A stretch of 64,000 nt of DNA. Origin: Burkholderiaceae bacterium. GTDB taxonomy: Bacteria; Pseudomonadota; Gammaproteobacteria; Burkholderiales; Burkholderiaceae_F. The notes under the pieces are model-generated. The model searched no databases and was not told the DNA's origin. It saw only the letters and a program-made list of their open reading frames with translations. Below, in pieces: positions 17,023-27,700 of this stretch; the first letter of the stretch is position 1, and each line of letters starts with the position of its first letter. A program made the position numbers and the translations under genes. The stretch covers positions 1 to 64,000 of the forward strand of contig JALHMQ010000011.1 of assembly GCA_022843955.1 (NCBI GenBank), in the 5' to 3' direction.

Positions 17023-17965
17023 CGAGATGGCGCGCCTGGCGACCGTCGCAGACGCTGTTCGTGGGGAACACGGCCGACGGATCCCGGAGGCCTGGGAACC
17101 GCCGAAGCATGCGCACCTGCTGCGCTCGCCAGCTGCGTTCCTCGACGACACCATGCGGAAGCTGTCGGACGATGGTATGGGCGGCGATCCGCTGCCTTGG
17201 TCGAAGTGCGCGACGACGCTGCGCCTACGTCCGCACGAGATGACCGTGTGGGCGGGCAGTAGTGGCAGCGCAAAGTCGACGATGCTGTCCGAGGCGATGC
17301 TGTCGCTGGCGACGGCTGGCCGCCGCGTAGTGATCCTGTCGTTGGAGATGCCCGCTTATGCAGTGGCCGCGAAGATGGCGATTCAGGCGCACTGCAATCG
17401 CCACCCGTCGCGCGGTCGCGTCGAAGCCTGGGCCGAAGGCTTGGGCGACACGTTGACGTTCCTGGATCTGACCGGCGACCTCGAGCCGCAGGACTGCATT
17501 CGCCTAGTCCGCTATTGCGCGCACGAACTCGGGACGCAGCACATCCTCATCGACAACCTGACGAAGGTGATCAGCGCGGACAACGAGCACGCCGAGCAGC
17601 AGCGCAAGTTTATGGCGCAACTGCACCGGACGGCGATCGACACCGGGATGCACGTGCACCTGGTCGCGCACACGCGCAAGCCGGCCGATGACGAGCGCCA
17701 ACCGCCGGGCCGCTATGAGGTCGCGGGGTCGCGCACGCTGGTCGATCTGCCCGACAACGTGGTGACGATCTGGCGCAACCGCGCGAAGGAGCGCGCGCGG
17801 GCCGATGGCGAACTCGGGCAGGCAGAAAAGCACGACCTCGTGCTGAATGTCGACAAGCAGCGCCACGCCGACTTCACCGGACTGCTCGGCCTCCACTTCG
17901 ATCGCAGCTGCTACCGGCTGGTCGGCGATTACGCCGAGCGTGCGGCGCCGATGGTGAGCGTCTGA
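17012..17965 (+). CDS. RecA-fold replicative helicase-like ATPase (DnaB/RepA type)
   Basis: A 317-residue protein. Residues 70-290 form a RecA-like core with Walker A GSSGSAKST, SLEMPAYAVAAKM (the DnaB-type SxEM motif), Walker B region HILIDNLTKV and VHLVAHTRKPADD. This matches hexameric helicases of small phages and plasmids such as RepA and gp4-like proteins. The residue before the Walker A Lys is Ala instead of the usual Gly. No N-terminal DnaB domain is present. It should unwind DNA during element replication, with the zinc protein upstream and the O-like protein downstream; all three genes overlap. Confidence 0.8.
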   Translation: MQRDEMARLATVADAVRGEHGRRIPEAWEPPKHAHLLRSPAAFLDDTMRKLSDDGMGGDPLPWSKCATTLRLRPHEMTVWAGSSGSAKSTMLSEAMLSLATAGRRVVILSLEMPAYAVAAKMAIQAHCNRHPSRGRVEAWAEGLGDTLTFLDLTGDLEPQDCIRLVRYCAHELGTQHILIDNLTKVISADNEHAEQQRKFMAQLHRTAIDTGMHVHLVAHTRKPADDERQPPGRYEVAGSRTLVDLPDNVVTIWRNRAKERARADGELGQAEKHDLVLNVDKQRHADFTGLLGLHFDRSCYRLVGDYAERAAPMVSV

Positions 17966-18729
17966 TGTACGGGAAGATCTTCACGTCGATGTTCGACGGC
18001 TCGTTGTACGGCAATTGGAAGGCCATCGTGACCTTTCAACAGATGATCGTGCTGTGCGGTCCGGGCGGCGTCCTTGACATGACGCCACAGGCGCTGGCCG
18101 CGCGCACATCGATCCCGCTAGAGGTGATCCAAGAGGGACTTGCGGTGCTGGAGGCCCCCGACCAGTACAGCCGCAGTCCGGAGCAGGACGGTCGCCGGAT
18201 CGAGAGAATCGACTCGCACCGTCCCTGGGGATGGCGCATCGTGAACTACGCCAAGTACCGCAAGATGGTCTGTGCAGAAGAGAAGCGCGAGGCCGATCGC
18301 GTTCGCATCGCGGAGAAGCGGCGACTGGCGCGACAAGTCGCGACAGGATGCGACGGCCGCGACATGTCGCAAGCGTCGCAAGGTATCGCGGATGTCGCAC
18401 AAGCAGAAGTAGAAGTAGAAGTAGAAGTAAAGAAACCTGCCCGCAAGCGGGCAATTGCTGATCCGCTGTTCGCACGCTTCTGGACCGCGTACCCACGAAA
18501 GGTCGACCGTTCGAAGGCAGAGAAGGCCTTCGCCAAGTTGCGGGCGGACGACGAGTTGGTCGGGGCGATGCTCGAGGCACTTGAGCGTGCCAAGGCCAGC
18601 GAACAGTGGAGCGCGCCCGGCGGAAAGTTCATTCCGTATCCGGCGAAATGGCTGAGCGGCCGACGCTGGGAGGATGAGGCACCACATGCGCCGGGGCCAG
18701 ATCTTGCGTGGGAAGGGCGGGTCATCTAA
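17965..18729 (+). CDS. Lambda-O-like replication initiator
   Basis: A 254-residue protein overlapping the helicase stop (TGATG). Residues 1-95 look like a winged-helix domain (MTPQALAARTSIPLEVIQEG, WGWRIVNYAKYRKMV). A low-complexity linker contains EVEVEVEV, encoded by four AGAAGT units. Residues 165-254 (FARFWTAYPRKVDRSKAEKA, KFIPYPAKWLSGRRWEDE) match the C-terminal region of phage O-like and helicase-loader proteins. It probably binds the origin and loads the helicase encoded just upstream. The linker DNA itself has origin-like features. Confidence 0.75.
   Translation: MYGKIFTSMFDGSLYGNWKAIVTFQQMIVLCGPGGVLDMTPQALAARTSIPLEVIQEGLAVLEAPDQYSRSPEQDGRRIERIDSHRPWGWRIVNYAKYRKMVCAEEKREADRVRIAEKRRLARQVATGCDGRDMSQASQGIADVAQAEVEVEVEVKKPARKRAIADPLFARFWTAYPRKVDRSKAEKAFAKLRADDELVGAMLEALERAKASEQWSAPGGKFIPYPAKWLSGRRWEDEAPHAPGPDLAWEGRVI
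18321..18436 (+). other. Candidate replication origin inside the O-like gene
   Basis: Nine copies of GCGAC or its complement GTCGC lie between 18321 and 18398, including the palindrome GCGACATGTCGC at 18359-18370. A purine-rich, relatively A/T-rich run with four tandem AGAAGT units (18405-18428) follows. Lambda-type origins have this layout: repeats then an A/T-rich stretch within the O gene linker. It is inferred from position and pattern only. Confidence 0.45.
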
Positions 18730-19316
18730 TGACCAAGCCAAAGAAGCCCACCGTGCGCGCCTCGGCTCGTGCCCGACGCGCTGGACCGCAGGAGCAGGGG
18801 GCGCGAAGGAAGTCGGCGGTAGCGAGCGAAAGCTGCAACGGCTCTTCGAAGGCGCCGCCTCTCGCTGCAGGAACGCCGGCGATGTCCGTCGCTGGTAACA
18901 GCGGCGAAACAGCGGCGACCCCGAAGAAGCAGCGCGGCCGCCCGTTTCCGAAGGGCATGAGCGGAAATCCCGCCGGCCGCCCAAAACTGCCGCAGCACGT
19001 ACGCGACGCCTGCCGGGCGCTGACCGACCAAGCTATCGGGACGCTCAAGGCCGTCATGGCCGACAAGAGGGCGCCGGCCGCAGCCAGGGTGTCTGCAAGC
19101 AACAGTATTTTGGACCGGGGGTGGGGCAAGCCGGAGTCGTCAACGGACGTGCGCCTCGGAGGCCTGCCGGGCGCGCCACCGGTGGGCACGGCGCAGGTCG
19201 ACCTGTCGCACCTGACGAGCCAGCAGGTCTACGACTTTGTTTTGAACGGCGCGCCGCTACCGGACGCTGCGTTGCCGAAGCCGTCCGTAAGCAATGGAGA
19301 CTCCGATGGAGCTTGA
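18729..19316 (+). CDS. DUF5681-type protein
   Basis: A 195-residue protein whose ATG overlaps the previous stop (TAATG). The first 70 residues are basic and disordered. Then comes RGRPFPKGMSGNPAGRPKLP, the signature of DUF5681 proteins, and a helical region (DACRALTDQAIGTLKAVM, ASNSILDRGWGKPE). In phages such proteins often lie near the terminase genes and are sometimes compared with small terminase subunits. Here no large terminase follows, so that role is not supported. It could be a DNA-binding protein of the replication or packaging type. Confidence 0.6.
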   Translation: MTKPKKPTVRASARARRAGPQEQGARRKSAVASESCNGSSKAPPLAAGTPAMSVAGNSGETAATPKKQRGRPFPKGMSGNPAGRPKLPQHVRDACRALTDQAIGTLKAVMADKRAPAAARVSASNSILDRGWGKPESSTDVRLGGLPGAPPVGTAQVDLSHLTSQQVYDFVLNGAPLPDAALPKPSVSNGDSDGA

Positions 19317-19770
19317 AGGCAGCCTTCTCGACCAGGATTCGGTCGCTGACCTCGAGCGTCTGCTGCCGGCTGAAGAGTGCGCTACGCGTGTAACGAAGCA
19401 GCTGCGGATGTCTGGAATGTTCGATCAGATCGAGAAGGTATTCCTGTCCGATGCGCGCGACTGGCCATCGCTTACCGACAGCCTGCTCGCGCAGATGAAA
19501 GCCGAGGGCAGCGACTCACTCGACGAAGAGCAGGCCGTAATTGCCGCCCTGGTGCTCGCCGAAGGCGTCGGGATCGTGGCGCACCTGCCAGGCCGTCGCA
19601 ACGATGACCACACGGTATCGGCGATCGCCCGGCAGCTGGCGCCACCGCTGGTCGCTGCCGTGCTGCGCGACCGTGGCTGGCCGATGGATCGAGCCGTGCG
19701 TATGGCGGCAACGATTGTCGATCGCCGCCGCTTCGACTTCGATCCGCTCGAGCGCGATCGCATCCACTAG
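19306..19770 (+). CDS. Hypothetical protein, 154 residues
   Basis: The ATG at 19306 has GGAG six bases upstream and overlaps the preceding stop by 11 bases; an in-frame ATG at 19294 adds four residues. The sequence is acidic and helical, with LSDARDWPSLTDSLLAQMK, a hydrophobic AVIAALVLAEGVGIVAHL segment and a basic end. No family is recognised. It is part of the tightly packed run leading to the polyvalent protein gene. Confidence 0.55.
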   Translation: MELEGSLLDQDSVADLERLLPAEECATRVTKQLRMSGMFDQIEKVFLSDARDWPSLTDSLLAQMKAEGSDSLDEEQAVIAALVLAEGVGIVAHLPGRRNDDHTVSAIARQLAPPLVAAVLRDRGWPMDRAVRMAATIVDRRRFDFDPLERDRIH

Positions 19771-19779
19771 GAGAGCACC

Positions 19780-20865
19780 ATGCGTCCAGGCGTCAACACC
19801 GGCCGCGCCCTCGCCAGCATTGGCGACGACGTGCTGGCCTATGGCAGAGAGCAGCGCGCGGCAGACATGCAGATGCGCCTCGCCGCGATGCGCGACGAAC
19901 GCGAACGCGACCTTGCCGAACTCAAGAGCTTCTTCAGTCAGGTCCGCGCCACCACGGGTGCAACTCGCGCCCATAGCGGTTCCGGCGCTCCAGCGTTCTC
20001 GACGCGTCAGTCCGCTTCGCTGGCTGGCATGACCGACGCCGAGTTCGAGGAAGCCGCGTTCGTCCAGGCATCCGGCGGCGACCAGGAGATCAAGGCAACG
20101 GCTGACAGCCCGGGCATGGAGTACGCGGATCCGGCCGACCGCGCGCAGCTCGAGTCGACTGGCGGCATGCGAGGCGACACCCCGCGCACGATCCGCGGCA
20201 AGGCGAACTTGCCTGCCTATCGCGCAGCCACGGTGGCCGGCAGCGTCGACCCGAACGAAATCGACGACCTGGCCACCGGGTTCGAGACCGTCCGCCTGCA
20301 GCAGGACCCAACGGTTACGCCGGAAGAGCGCGCGAAGCGCATTGCGTCACTGAGCGGCAAGCCGATGCGCGAGGTGCGCGGGGACACGGTGTTCGACCCG
20401 TTCAACGAAGAGACTGGCACGACCGACCGCGGCGAAGCCAAGGGCCAGGCGGAGTTGGCACGTGCCCAGCGACCCGCAGGTTCCGGCGGCCGATCGCCGG
20501 CGCCGAACAACTTGCGCGACGCGACCCAGGCGGTTGAGGTCGCACGGCGCGCAGTGAAGGACGCCGAGGCCGCAGCGCGCGACACGCTTCTCCGAGCCAA
20601 CCCGAGTGCGTTGTCGATGTCTGCCGACGACCGCGAAGGCTGGGTCGCCCGCCAGCCCCGCGTCCAGGCTGCGCGGCAGGCGCTGACAGATGCGGAGGGC
20701 TATCGCAGGCAGTACATGCAGCAGCCCGGCGCGACGTCGTTGCCGGCTGGCATCACGCGGGACGAAGCCTTCCGACAGGCGCGCGCGGCTATCGCGCGCG
20801 GCGCCAACCGGGAAGCCGTGGTGCAGCGGTTGCGCCAGTACGGCATCGACGCGGGTGCGCTGTGA
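19780..20865 (+). CDS. Hypothetical protein, 361 residues, Ala/Arg/Glu-rich with coiled-coil segments
   Basis: The start at 19780 has a strong AGGAGA site. Residues 20-65 are a highly charged helix (QMRLAAMRDERERDLAELKS). The middle is polar and probably disordered. Residues 235-300 form another charged helical segment (EVARRAVKDAEAAARDTLL). The C-terminal 35 residues (ITRDEAFRQARAAIARGANR, EAVVQRLRQYGIDAGAL) resemble a short helical tail often seen on phage proteins. No enzyme motif is visible. Its place just before the giant protein suggests a partner of it, but this is inference. Confidence 0.6.
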   Translation: MRPGVNTGRALASIGDDVLAYGREQRAADMQMRLAAMRDERERDLAELKSFFSQVRATTGATRAHSGSGAPAFSTRQSASLAGMTDAEFEEAAFVQASGGDQEIKATADSPGMEYADPADRAQLESTGGMRGDTPRTIRGKANLPAYRAATVAGSVDPNEIDDLATGFETVRLQQDPTVTPEERAKRIASLSGKPMREVRGDTVFDPFNEETGTTDRGEAKGQAELARAQRPAGSGGRSPAPNNLRDATQAVEVARRAVKDAEAAARDTLLRANPSALSMSADDREGWVARQPRVQAARQALTDAEGYRRQYMQQPGATSLPAGITRDEAFRQARAAIARGANREAVVQRLRQYGIDAGAL

Positions 20866-21197
20866 GCACGCGGCCGACCGGTGAAGCGACGGGCGTGCAG
20901 CCATGGCTCGACCGCATCGAGGAAGACGCGTTCGTCGGTGCGACCGTTGGGCCGATCGAAGAATCGAGCCAAGAACGGATCCGGCGGCTCGCCCGCACCA
21001 TTGTGGCCGGTGGGCCGAAGGCCATCGCAGCAGCGGACGAGACGCTTCGCGCACGGCTCGCTATGACGCGCCGTGCAACGGACGAAAGCGAGGCAGCAGC
21101 GTTCATTCTCGAGCGCGCCGCTGCGACGCCGGCCGAGGAAGCCGAGATCAATGCGGGTTTCCAAGCCGTGCGGCGCGGAACTTTGTTAACGACATGA
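20862..21197 (+). CDS. Small hypothetical protein, 111 residues
   Basis: Starts at GTG 20862, overlapping the preceding stop (GTGA). The protein is helical with no cysteines, signal or membrane segment. RIRRLARTIVAGGPKAIAAA and EAAAFILERAAATPAEEAE are amphipathic. No family is recognised. It is accepted as a gene because of the coupled start and the codon pattern shared with its neighbours. Confidence 0.5.
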   Translation: MSTRPTGEATGVQPWLDRIEEDAFVGATVGPIEESSQERIRRLARTIVAGGPKAIAAADETLRARLAMTRRATDESEAAAFILERAAATPAEEAEINAGFQAVRRGTLLTT

Positions 21198-21209
21198 CCT
21201 GAGGACAAC

Positions 21210-21746
21210 ATGAGCACCGACACCACCCCACTTCTTGGCGCCGCCGACCAGTTCGACATGCTCGAAGCCCAGCAGGCGATCGACACGCTGCAGCGCCTGG
21301 CGCGCACCCTGCGCGGCATCGATACGCTGGCCGAGTTCTTGAAGACCACGCAGCCGCTTCTCAACTTACAGCGCGAGCTCAAGGCACGTGCCCGAACGCT
21401 GCAGTCGCGGATCGACTTGTTGACATCGACGGTCGATTCCCTTGAGAAGCGCGAAGAGTCGGTGCGGGCGCGCGAACAACGCGTCGCCGCACTCGAGGTA
21501 GATCTGGCGGACCGTAACCAAGCCTTTGACGTCTGTATGGCGACCGCCACCGAGCAGATCGTGACGGCCGCCGAAGGAAAGGCGCAGCAGGCGGCCGATC
21601 GCATCTTGAGCGACGCCCGCGCGAAGGTTGCAGTCCTTGAGACGCAGTTAGCCAAGCTGAACGCGGAGGTCAAGGATCTCAGCGCGCGCCGCGATGCTCT
21701 GTTCGCCGACTTCCGCCGCATCGCCAGCGGGCAAGCTGCATCCTGA
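21210..21746 (+). CDS. Coiled-coil protein, 178 residues
   Basis: Starts 12 bases after the previous stop with GAGGACA before the ATG. Most of the sequence is heptad-like (LLNLQRELKARARTLQSRID, SLEKREESVRAREQRVAALE), giving a long coiled coil interrupted near residue 110. There is no enzymatic motif. Its stop overlaps the start of the polyvalent protein gene (TGATG), so the two are translationally coupled. A structural or scaffold role is possible. Confidence 0.6.
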   Translation: MSTDTTPLLGAADQFDMLEAQQAIDTLQRLARTLRGIDTLAEFLKTTQPLLNLQRELKARARTLQSRIDLLTSTVDSLEKREESVRAREQRVAALEVDLADRNQAFDVCMATATEQIVTAAEGKAQQAADRILSDARAKVAVLETQLAKLNAEVKDLSARRDALFADFRRIASGQAAS

Positions 21747-24700
21747 TGCTGTTCGACGACCTGCTGCCTGCCGGTTCGGTCGACGCACCGGCCGACCGGT
21801 TCGGTGACCTGAGCGGCGACGACGATAGCCGCGATCGCGCCGAGGCAACGCGCTTTGCCACACGAACGCAGATGCGCGAGGACGACGCCGCGAGTCGACC
21901 GGCGTTCATCTACCCGAGCAGCGGCCGAGACGGGCCTGCACGGCCACCACAGCGGCCTGCCGACGCCGGCGTGATGTTCGACGGCAAGACCGACGAGCAG
22001 CGCACCGCCGAACGCCTGAGCGAGGTTGGGTTCGACAAGGCGTCCCGCCAGCAGCGGGCGACGCAGGATCAGGCCGACAGCATCCGCCGCCGCCGCGAGG
22101 CGCAGGCCGACAGCGGCACCATCGGCCCAGTCAGCGAGGTGGACCAATTCGCCTCGCGCGCCCGGTCCGGCATGGCCCGGCTCGGCCTGCCGGGCGCGTC
22201 CAGCCCCGCCGGCACCTTGGCTCAGGAGTACGGTGACACCCTGATCGCGGCGTCGCGCGCGCTGCCGCAGACCGCCGCGTTGATGACCGACGTGGCGCAA
22301 CTACTCACCGCTGGCAGCATCGGCGCTGACGCAGGCGCGTATCTGCGCAGCCTTGATCAGTCGTTGTCGAGCGACGCGTCGTTCGAACACCGCGGCAAGG
22401 CCGCCCAGCTGGCGCACCTGATCGAAGCCGGCGACGCTGCGGGTGCCGCGTCTTTCCTGCTGACCCATCCGAAGTTTGCCGTGGACACGGCGTTGCCGTC
22501 GGTCGCCACCATGGCGCCCGCCGTGGTCGGCGGCGCGCTGGCTGCACGTCTGGCGAGCCTGCCGCGTGCGGTTCGCGCGCTACCGGCGGACGAAGTCGCG
22601 GCCATCCGCGCAGGCGCCGCAACCGCCGGTGCCAACGCCGCCAACGTCGGCATGAACGCTGGCGCCACGTACGCCGAGACCGGCGACTACGGTGCTGCAG
22701 GCACGGCCGGCGTGTTATCTGCGCTGGCAGGCCGCTTCACGCGTGGCGGCGCCGAGGGCGCGATCGCGCGTCGGGGCGTCGGCGGTGCGCTGCCCACGAT
22801 GGCCCGGGAGGGCGGTCAAGAGGCCTTGGAGTCGCTTGGCCAATCGGTCGGCCAGCAGACCGCGGAGAACCGTTTTGCGCCCGGCCAAGCCGCTGCGCAG
22901 GCCACGGTGGAAGGAACGCTGGGCGCCGTGGTCGGCGGCGGTGCCGGCCTGGTGCTGGCGGCACCGCCCCTGGTGACCGGTGCGCGCCTGGACGCCGCCC
23001 TGGCCACCGAGGCCCGAGCGCGCACCGCCGAGGTCGACGCCCTGTTGCGCGCGCCGAACGCTGACGCGGCCCTACGGACGGCGGCGCAGGCTCTCGCGCG
23101 TCCCAACGTGGCAGCCGAGGCGATCGACGCCGCGGCAACTCAGCAAGCCGCTCGCCGGCGCGATCGCAGCGTCGAACTCCTGCGCCTGCCGTCCCGCAGC
23201 GTTGCCGATCTGCAGCGACTGGCGGCCTCGGCCAAGTCGCCGATGGTGCAGACTGCCGCGCGCGAAGAACTTGCTCGACGCGCGTCCGCACCGGGTGCGG
23301 ACATTCCAGTGGCGAGCGACGCCGAACTGTTGGCTCGCGTCGACGACGCAGCCGGGCGCGGCGTCGCCGCCGATCTGCAGCCGGTGGCGACGGGCTCGGC
23401 GCGACCGCTGCGCAGCACGCAAGACGGGCTTCTCGTGAAGGCCGACGGCGAGCCATTCACCAACCGTGGCCGTGCCCTGCAGGCAGCGCGCATGCTCGGC
23501 GACGGCTTCACCGTTATCGACTTCGATGGGGACGGCGTGCGTGGTTACGCCGTGCAGCCGCCGCATAGCGCGGCAGCGGATCCGCAGCGGGTCGAAACGG
23601 CGCGTACTGAAGACGATCGCGCGGCGCCGACTGCCCCTGCGAAAGCGCCATCCATGCGGTCCGCCGTGGACACGGGCGCGCATCAGGCCGCGGCATCGCC
23701 GACCAATGGATTGACCGAGACACCCGGGCAGATCGAGGCCAACAATCGCCGGCTCGGCCACGCCCGCATCGGTGGACTCGACTTCTCGATCGAGAACCCC
23801 GAGGGGTCGGTCCGGCAGGACATCAAGAACGACCCGCCGCGCTGGCGCGTGACGATGCGCAACGCGCACTACGGCTACATCAAGGGCACGCGCGACAACA
23901 CCGGCGAGCACATCGACGCCTACATCAAGCCGGGCACTTCTCCTGACTTCACGGGCCTGGTGTACGTGGTCGACCAGATCGATCCGGCCACCGCGCGCTT
24001 TGACGAGTTCAAGGTGATGACCGGGTACGCGAGTCGACAGGAAGCCGAGGCTACCTATGACGCGCACTTCGACGACGGCAGCGGACCGCGCCGGCGCGGT
24101 GCTGTCACGGTCATGCCGTGGCTCGCCTTCCGCGAGTGGCTGCGCTACGGCGACACCACGCGGCCGATCGCCTATCAACAGCCCCGGCAGGCAGCGCCTG
24201 CCGGTTCGTCTGCCGTGCAATCGCAAGCCAATGCGACCAGCGCGGCGGGTGACGGCGGGCCACAAGCCCGCTCCATGCCAACCTCTGAAGACGAACTGAT
24301 CCTGGCCCGTGACGGCAGGCCGTTCGCGTCTCGTGCGCTTGCCCAGGTCGCCGCCGATGAACTCGGCCGCGGCTACCGGGTGGCGCGCGTTGCCGCGGAC
24401 AACCGCAGCCGTGGATGGGCCGTCAAGCCGCCACCCCCGAAGGAAGTTCGTGTCCGGCGTCGCACGCCGGGCGCTGGCGTGAAGGACCCGCTGCTGCGCG
24501 CAATCGCCCAGGCCGGCGGGATCTCGACCGCCTACTTCCGGGAGCTCACCGGCGAGCGTTACTCGCCGCAGACTGCGATGCGCCTGGGGCTCATCGAGGT
24601 GTTTCGCGCGGGTGGCCGCCCGATCGATCAGATCGCAGACGAGGTGCTGGTGGGCCGGTTCCTGACCGCCGCGCAGATCGAGGACAACCGCGATATCGGT

Positions 24701-27700
24701 GGCACGCGCGCCGCTGCCGACCTCATCGCTGCCGCAATCCGCGGCCGCAACGACCCGAACTATCGACCGCCGCTGCCCCTGGCGGACGACGAGGCCGAGT
24801 ACGAGCGGCTGCGTGATCGCGCGCTCGACGCTGCCAGCGGTCAGCAACCGGATGTGGCGCCCGACGACGAGTGGCTGGCCGAACGAGCGGCCATCGCCGC
24901 CGAAGCCGATGCGCTCGAGAACCTGCTAACCGACCATGACCTCGCAGCGTTTGCGGACCCGGGCGCACCGGTTTCTGCCGAGGCGCTGCGTGAACTAGGA
25001 TTCAGCGATGACGAAATCGCCACCCTCCAAGCCGAAGACGCCGCCGACGTTGGCCGAGCGCAAGACAGCCGCGCGCAAGCTGGCGGCGATGGATCCGGAC
25101 CGCCGCGCCAAGGTAGTCGCCGAGCTGATGCGTCGCAAGGCGAGCAAGGCCTAGACCCCGATGGCGAGCCGCTGCTCGCCAATCCGACGCCTGCCGACCT
25201 GCAGGCCCGCGAGCGCCGCCAGCAGCAGGCGGGCGCAGATGGCCGTCGGCAGGACGCGGCGCCGGCCTCGACTGACTTCGTCCTCACCGGCAGTGATCGC
25301 GCCGTCGACGAGGCCGAGGCACGCGGCCAGACGAGCATGTTCGACGGTCCGCTGGCTGATCCTGTCGTCGCCGCCGCGGAGGCGCTGCAGGACGCCGCCG
25401 ATGCGCTCAAGCGCGCGGTCGTTGGCGGCAGCATTCAGGACGTGGGCGAGAAGATCGGCGGTGCCCGCAAAGACACGGCCACGCGCACCGGCGCGCGCCC
25501 GACCACGGCAAAGGACGACGCGCCCGGCTGGCGCCGGCGCTATGTGGTCAGCCAGGTCGCCAAGAGCACAGATGCCGGCGAGGAAGGTCGCTGGCTCATC
25601 AACGACAGCCGCGCCAGAGACTGGTCCGGCCAGCCTCGTCAGATCGGCAACAGCTTCGCCACCCGCGAGGACGCAGAGGCAGCCGTGCCGCTCGCCGAGG
25701 TCGCCCGCAACCATCGCGTGGGCTACACGCGCGACGAGACCGGCGCCGAGAAGTTCGGCATCTGGCGCAACATCAGTGACCGTAAGCGCGTGCAGGTGGT
25801 GCAGCAACTGTTCGACAGCGAGCGCGAGGCCAAGGCGTACATGGCAGCGAACGCCGTCGCCATCATCGAGACGCGGACCAGCTTCGGCGAGGAGATCCTG
25901 CCGCGGCCGGATCGCGTGACCCGCACGGGCCCGGCGCGCCGCGACGGCGATGCCAAGGGCGAAGACTTCCTGCGTGACTTCGGCTTCCGCGCCGTCGAGT
26001 TCGGCCTGTGGGAAGCCCAGGACGAGCGCCAGACGGTAATGAATCACGCCTACGACGCGCTCGCCGACCTGGCGGACGTGCTGGGCGTACCGCCGCGCGC
26101 GCTGGGTCTGAACGGCGAACTCGCGTTGGCCTTCGGCGCCCGTGGCCAGGGCTTGACCGGGGCGCGCGCGCACTACGAGCGCGACTACGGCGTCATCAAC
26201 CTGACCAAGATGAGCGGCGCCGGCAGTCTGGCGCACGAGTGGATGCACGCCGCCGATCACTACTTCGGTCGGCAGGACGGCAAGGCCAGCGGCGAGCGCG
26301 TGATGAACGAGCGCGGCGACATGGTCTGGAAGGCCAGCGACCGCGAGGACGACTACGCCAGCCACGGCACCCGCCGCGACAGTCGGATGCGCGCCGACCT
26401 TAAAGCCGCCTACGACGCGGTCATCGAGGCGATTCGGTTCAAGGCTGAGCAGTACGTCGAGGACACGCAGAAGGCCGATCGATTCGTGGCCGAGGCGCGC
26501 GACGACGTCGCCAACCGCTTGCAGCAGATCCGCGACGGACTGGCGCGCCAGCTCGAGTACGGCAGCAAGCGTGCGCCGGCCACGCCCGAGCAGCTCGCGC
26601 GCTATGACGAAATCGCCGAGAAGGTCATCGCCGGCGAGTACCTCGAACTCGAGTGGCGCCAGCGGCCGGGCAGCAAGGCGAGGTTCGGCGGCTACCAGTG
26701 GTCGAACGACGCCCTCGACAGCCTGTCGACCGTCTACAAGGAGGTGCGCGGACGCGGCGGACGCACCGAGCAAGGCGGCCCGCTGGCTGATCTGGCGGGC
26801 GACATCAAGCGGTACGGCGCACGTCTGACGATGCTCGCCGATGCGCAGGCGCAAACGACCAAGACGCGCCGCCTGCCGACGGCCTTCACGACCGAGGCCA
26901 AGCGCATCGATCAGGGGCGGGCGTCCGACTACTGGGCAACGCCGCACGAGCTGCTCGCGCGCGCCTTCCAGGCCTACGTCGAGGATCGCGTCGCCGCCCG
27001 CGGTGGCCAGAGCGACTTCCTGACCTACGGCACCAACACGGTGATTCCGACGCCGTGGGGCTGGGCGCGACCGTTCCCGACCGGCGCGGAGCGCGAGGCG
27101 ATCAACGCGGCGTTCGATCGCTTTGTGCAGACGCTGCAGACGCGCGAAACCGATGCCGGCGTGGCGATGTTCGACCTCGCCGACAGTGACGCCGAGTTCG
27201 CCCGGGAAGTTCTGGACGAACTCGCGCAGGCTGATCCGCTGTTCCGCTTCCCCGTCAGTCAGCACCGCAGGCTGGATGCCGTGTTCAAGGATGTGCTGCC
27301 GGACCACGAGTACGCAGGCGACGTCACGCGCGAGGACGAGAAGCGGGAGAGCGGCGCCGATCGCCGCGACCTGTTCCGCACGCAGGACGGAACCGACTAC
27401 TACGTGTTCGAGCGCGGCCGCGAGGTGTGGATCGACGTCAGCCGCCTGCAGGAGGGCGAGCGCGGCGGCGGCGTCTACGCGGCGGTGCTCAACTACGCGC
27501 ACAACGCCGGTAAGGTGTTGATCGGCGACCCGGCGGGACTGTCCGAGGCGGCTGTCGTGCGCCGCACCCGCGCCATGCTGTCGACGGCGCTGCGGTTCGG
27601 CACGACGCGCCATATGGACGCGGCGGCCGAGCAACGCGCGGGCAACGCAGATAAAGGCATTGCGCCGCTCGCATGGCAAGGCGATGATGCCGCCAAGACG

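Noticed and set aside
18729-19316. DUF5681-type protein as a small terminase subunit
   Set aside because: No large terminase, portal or capsid gene follows, and the motif alone does not show terminase function.
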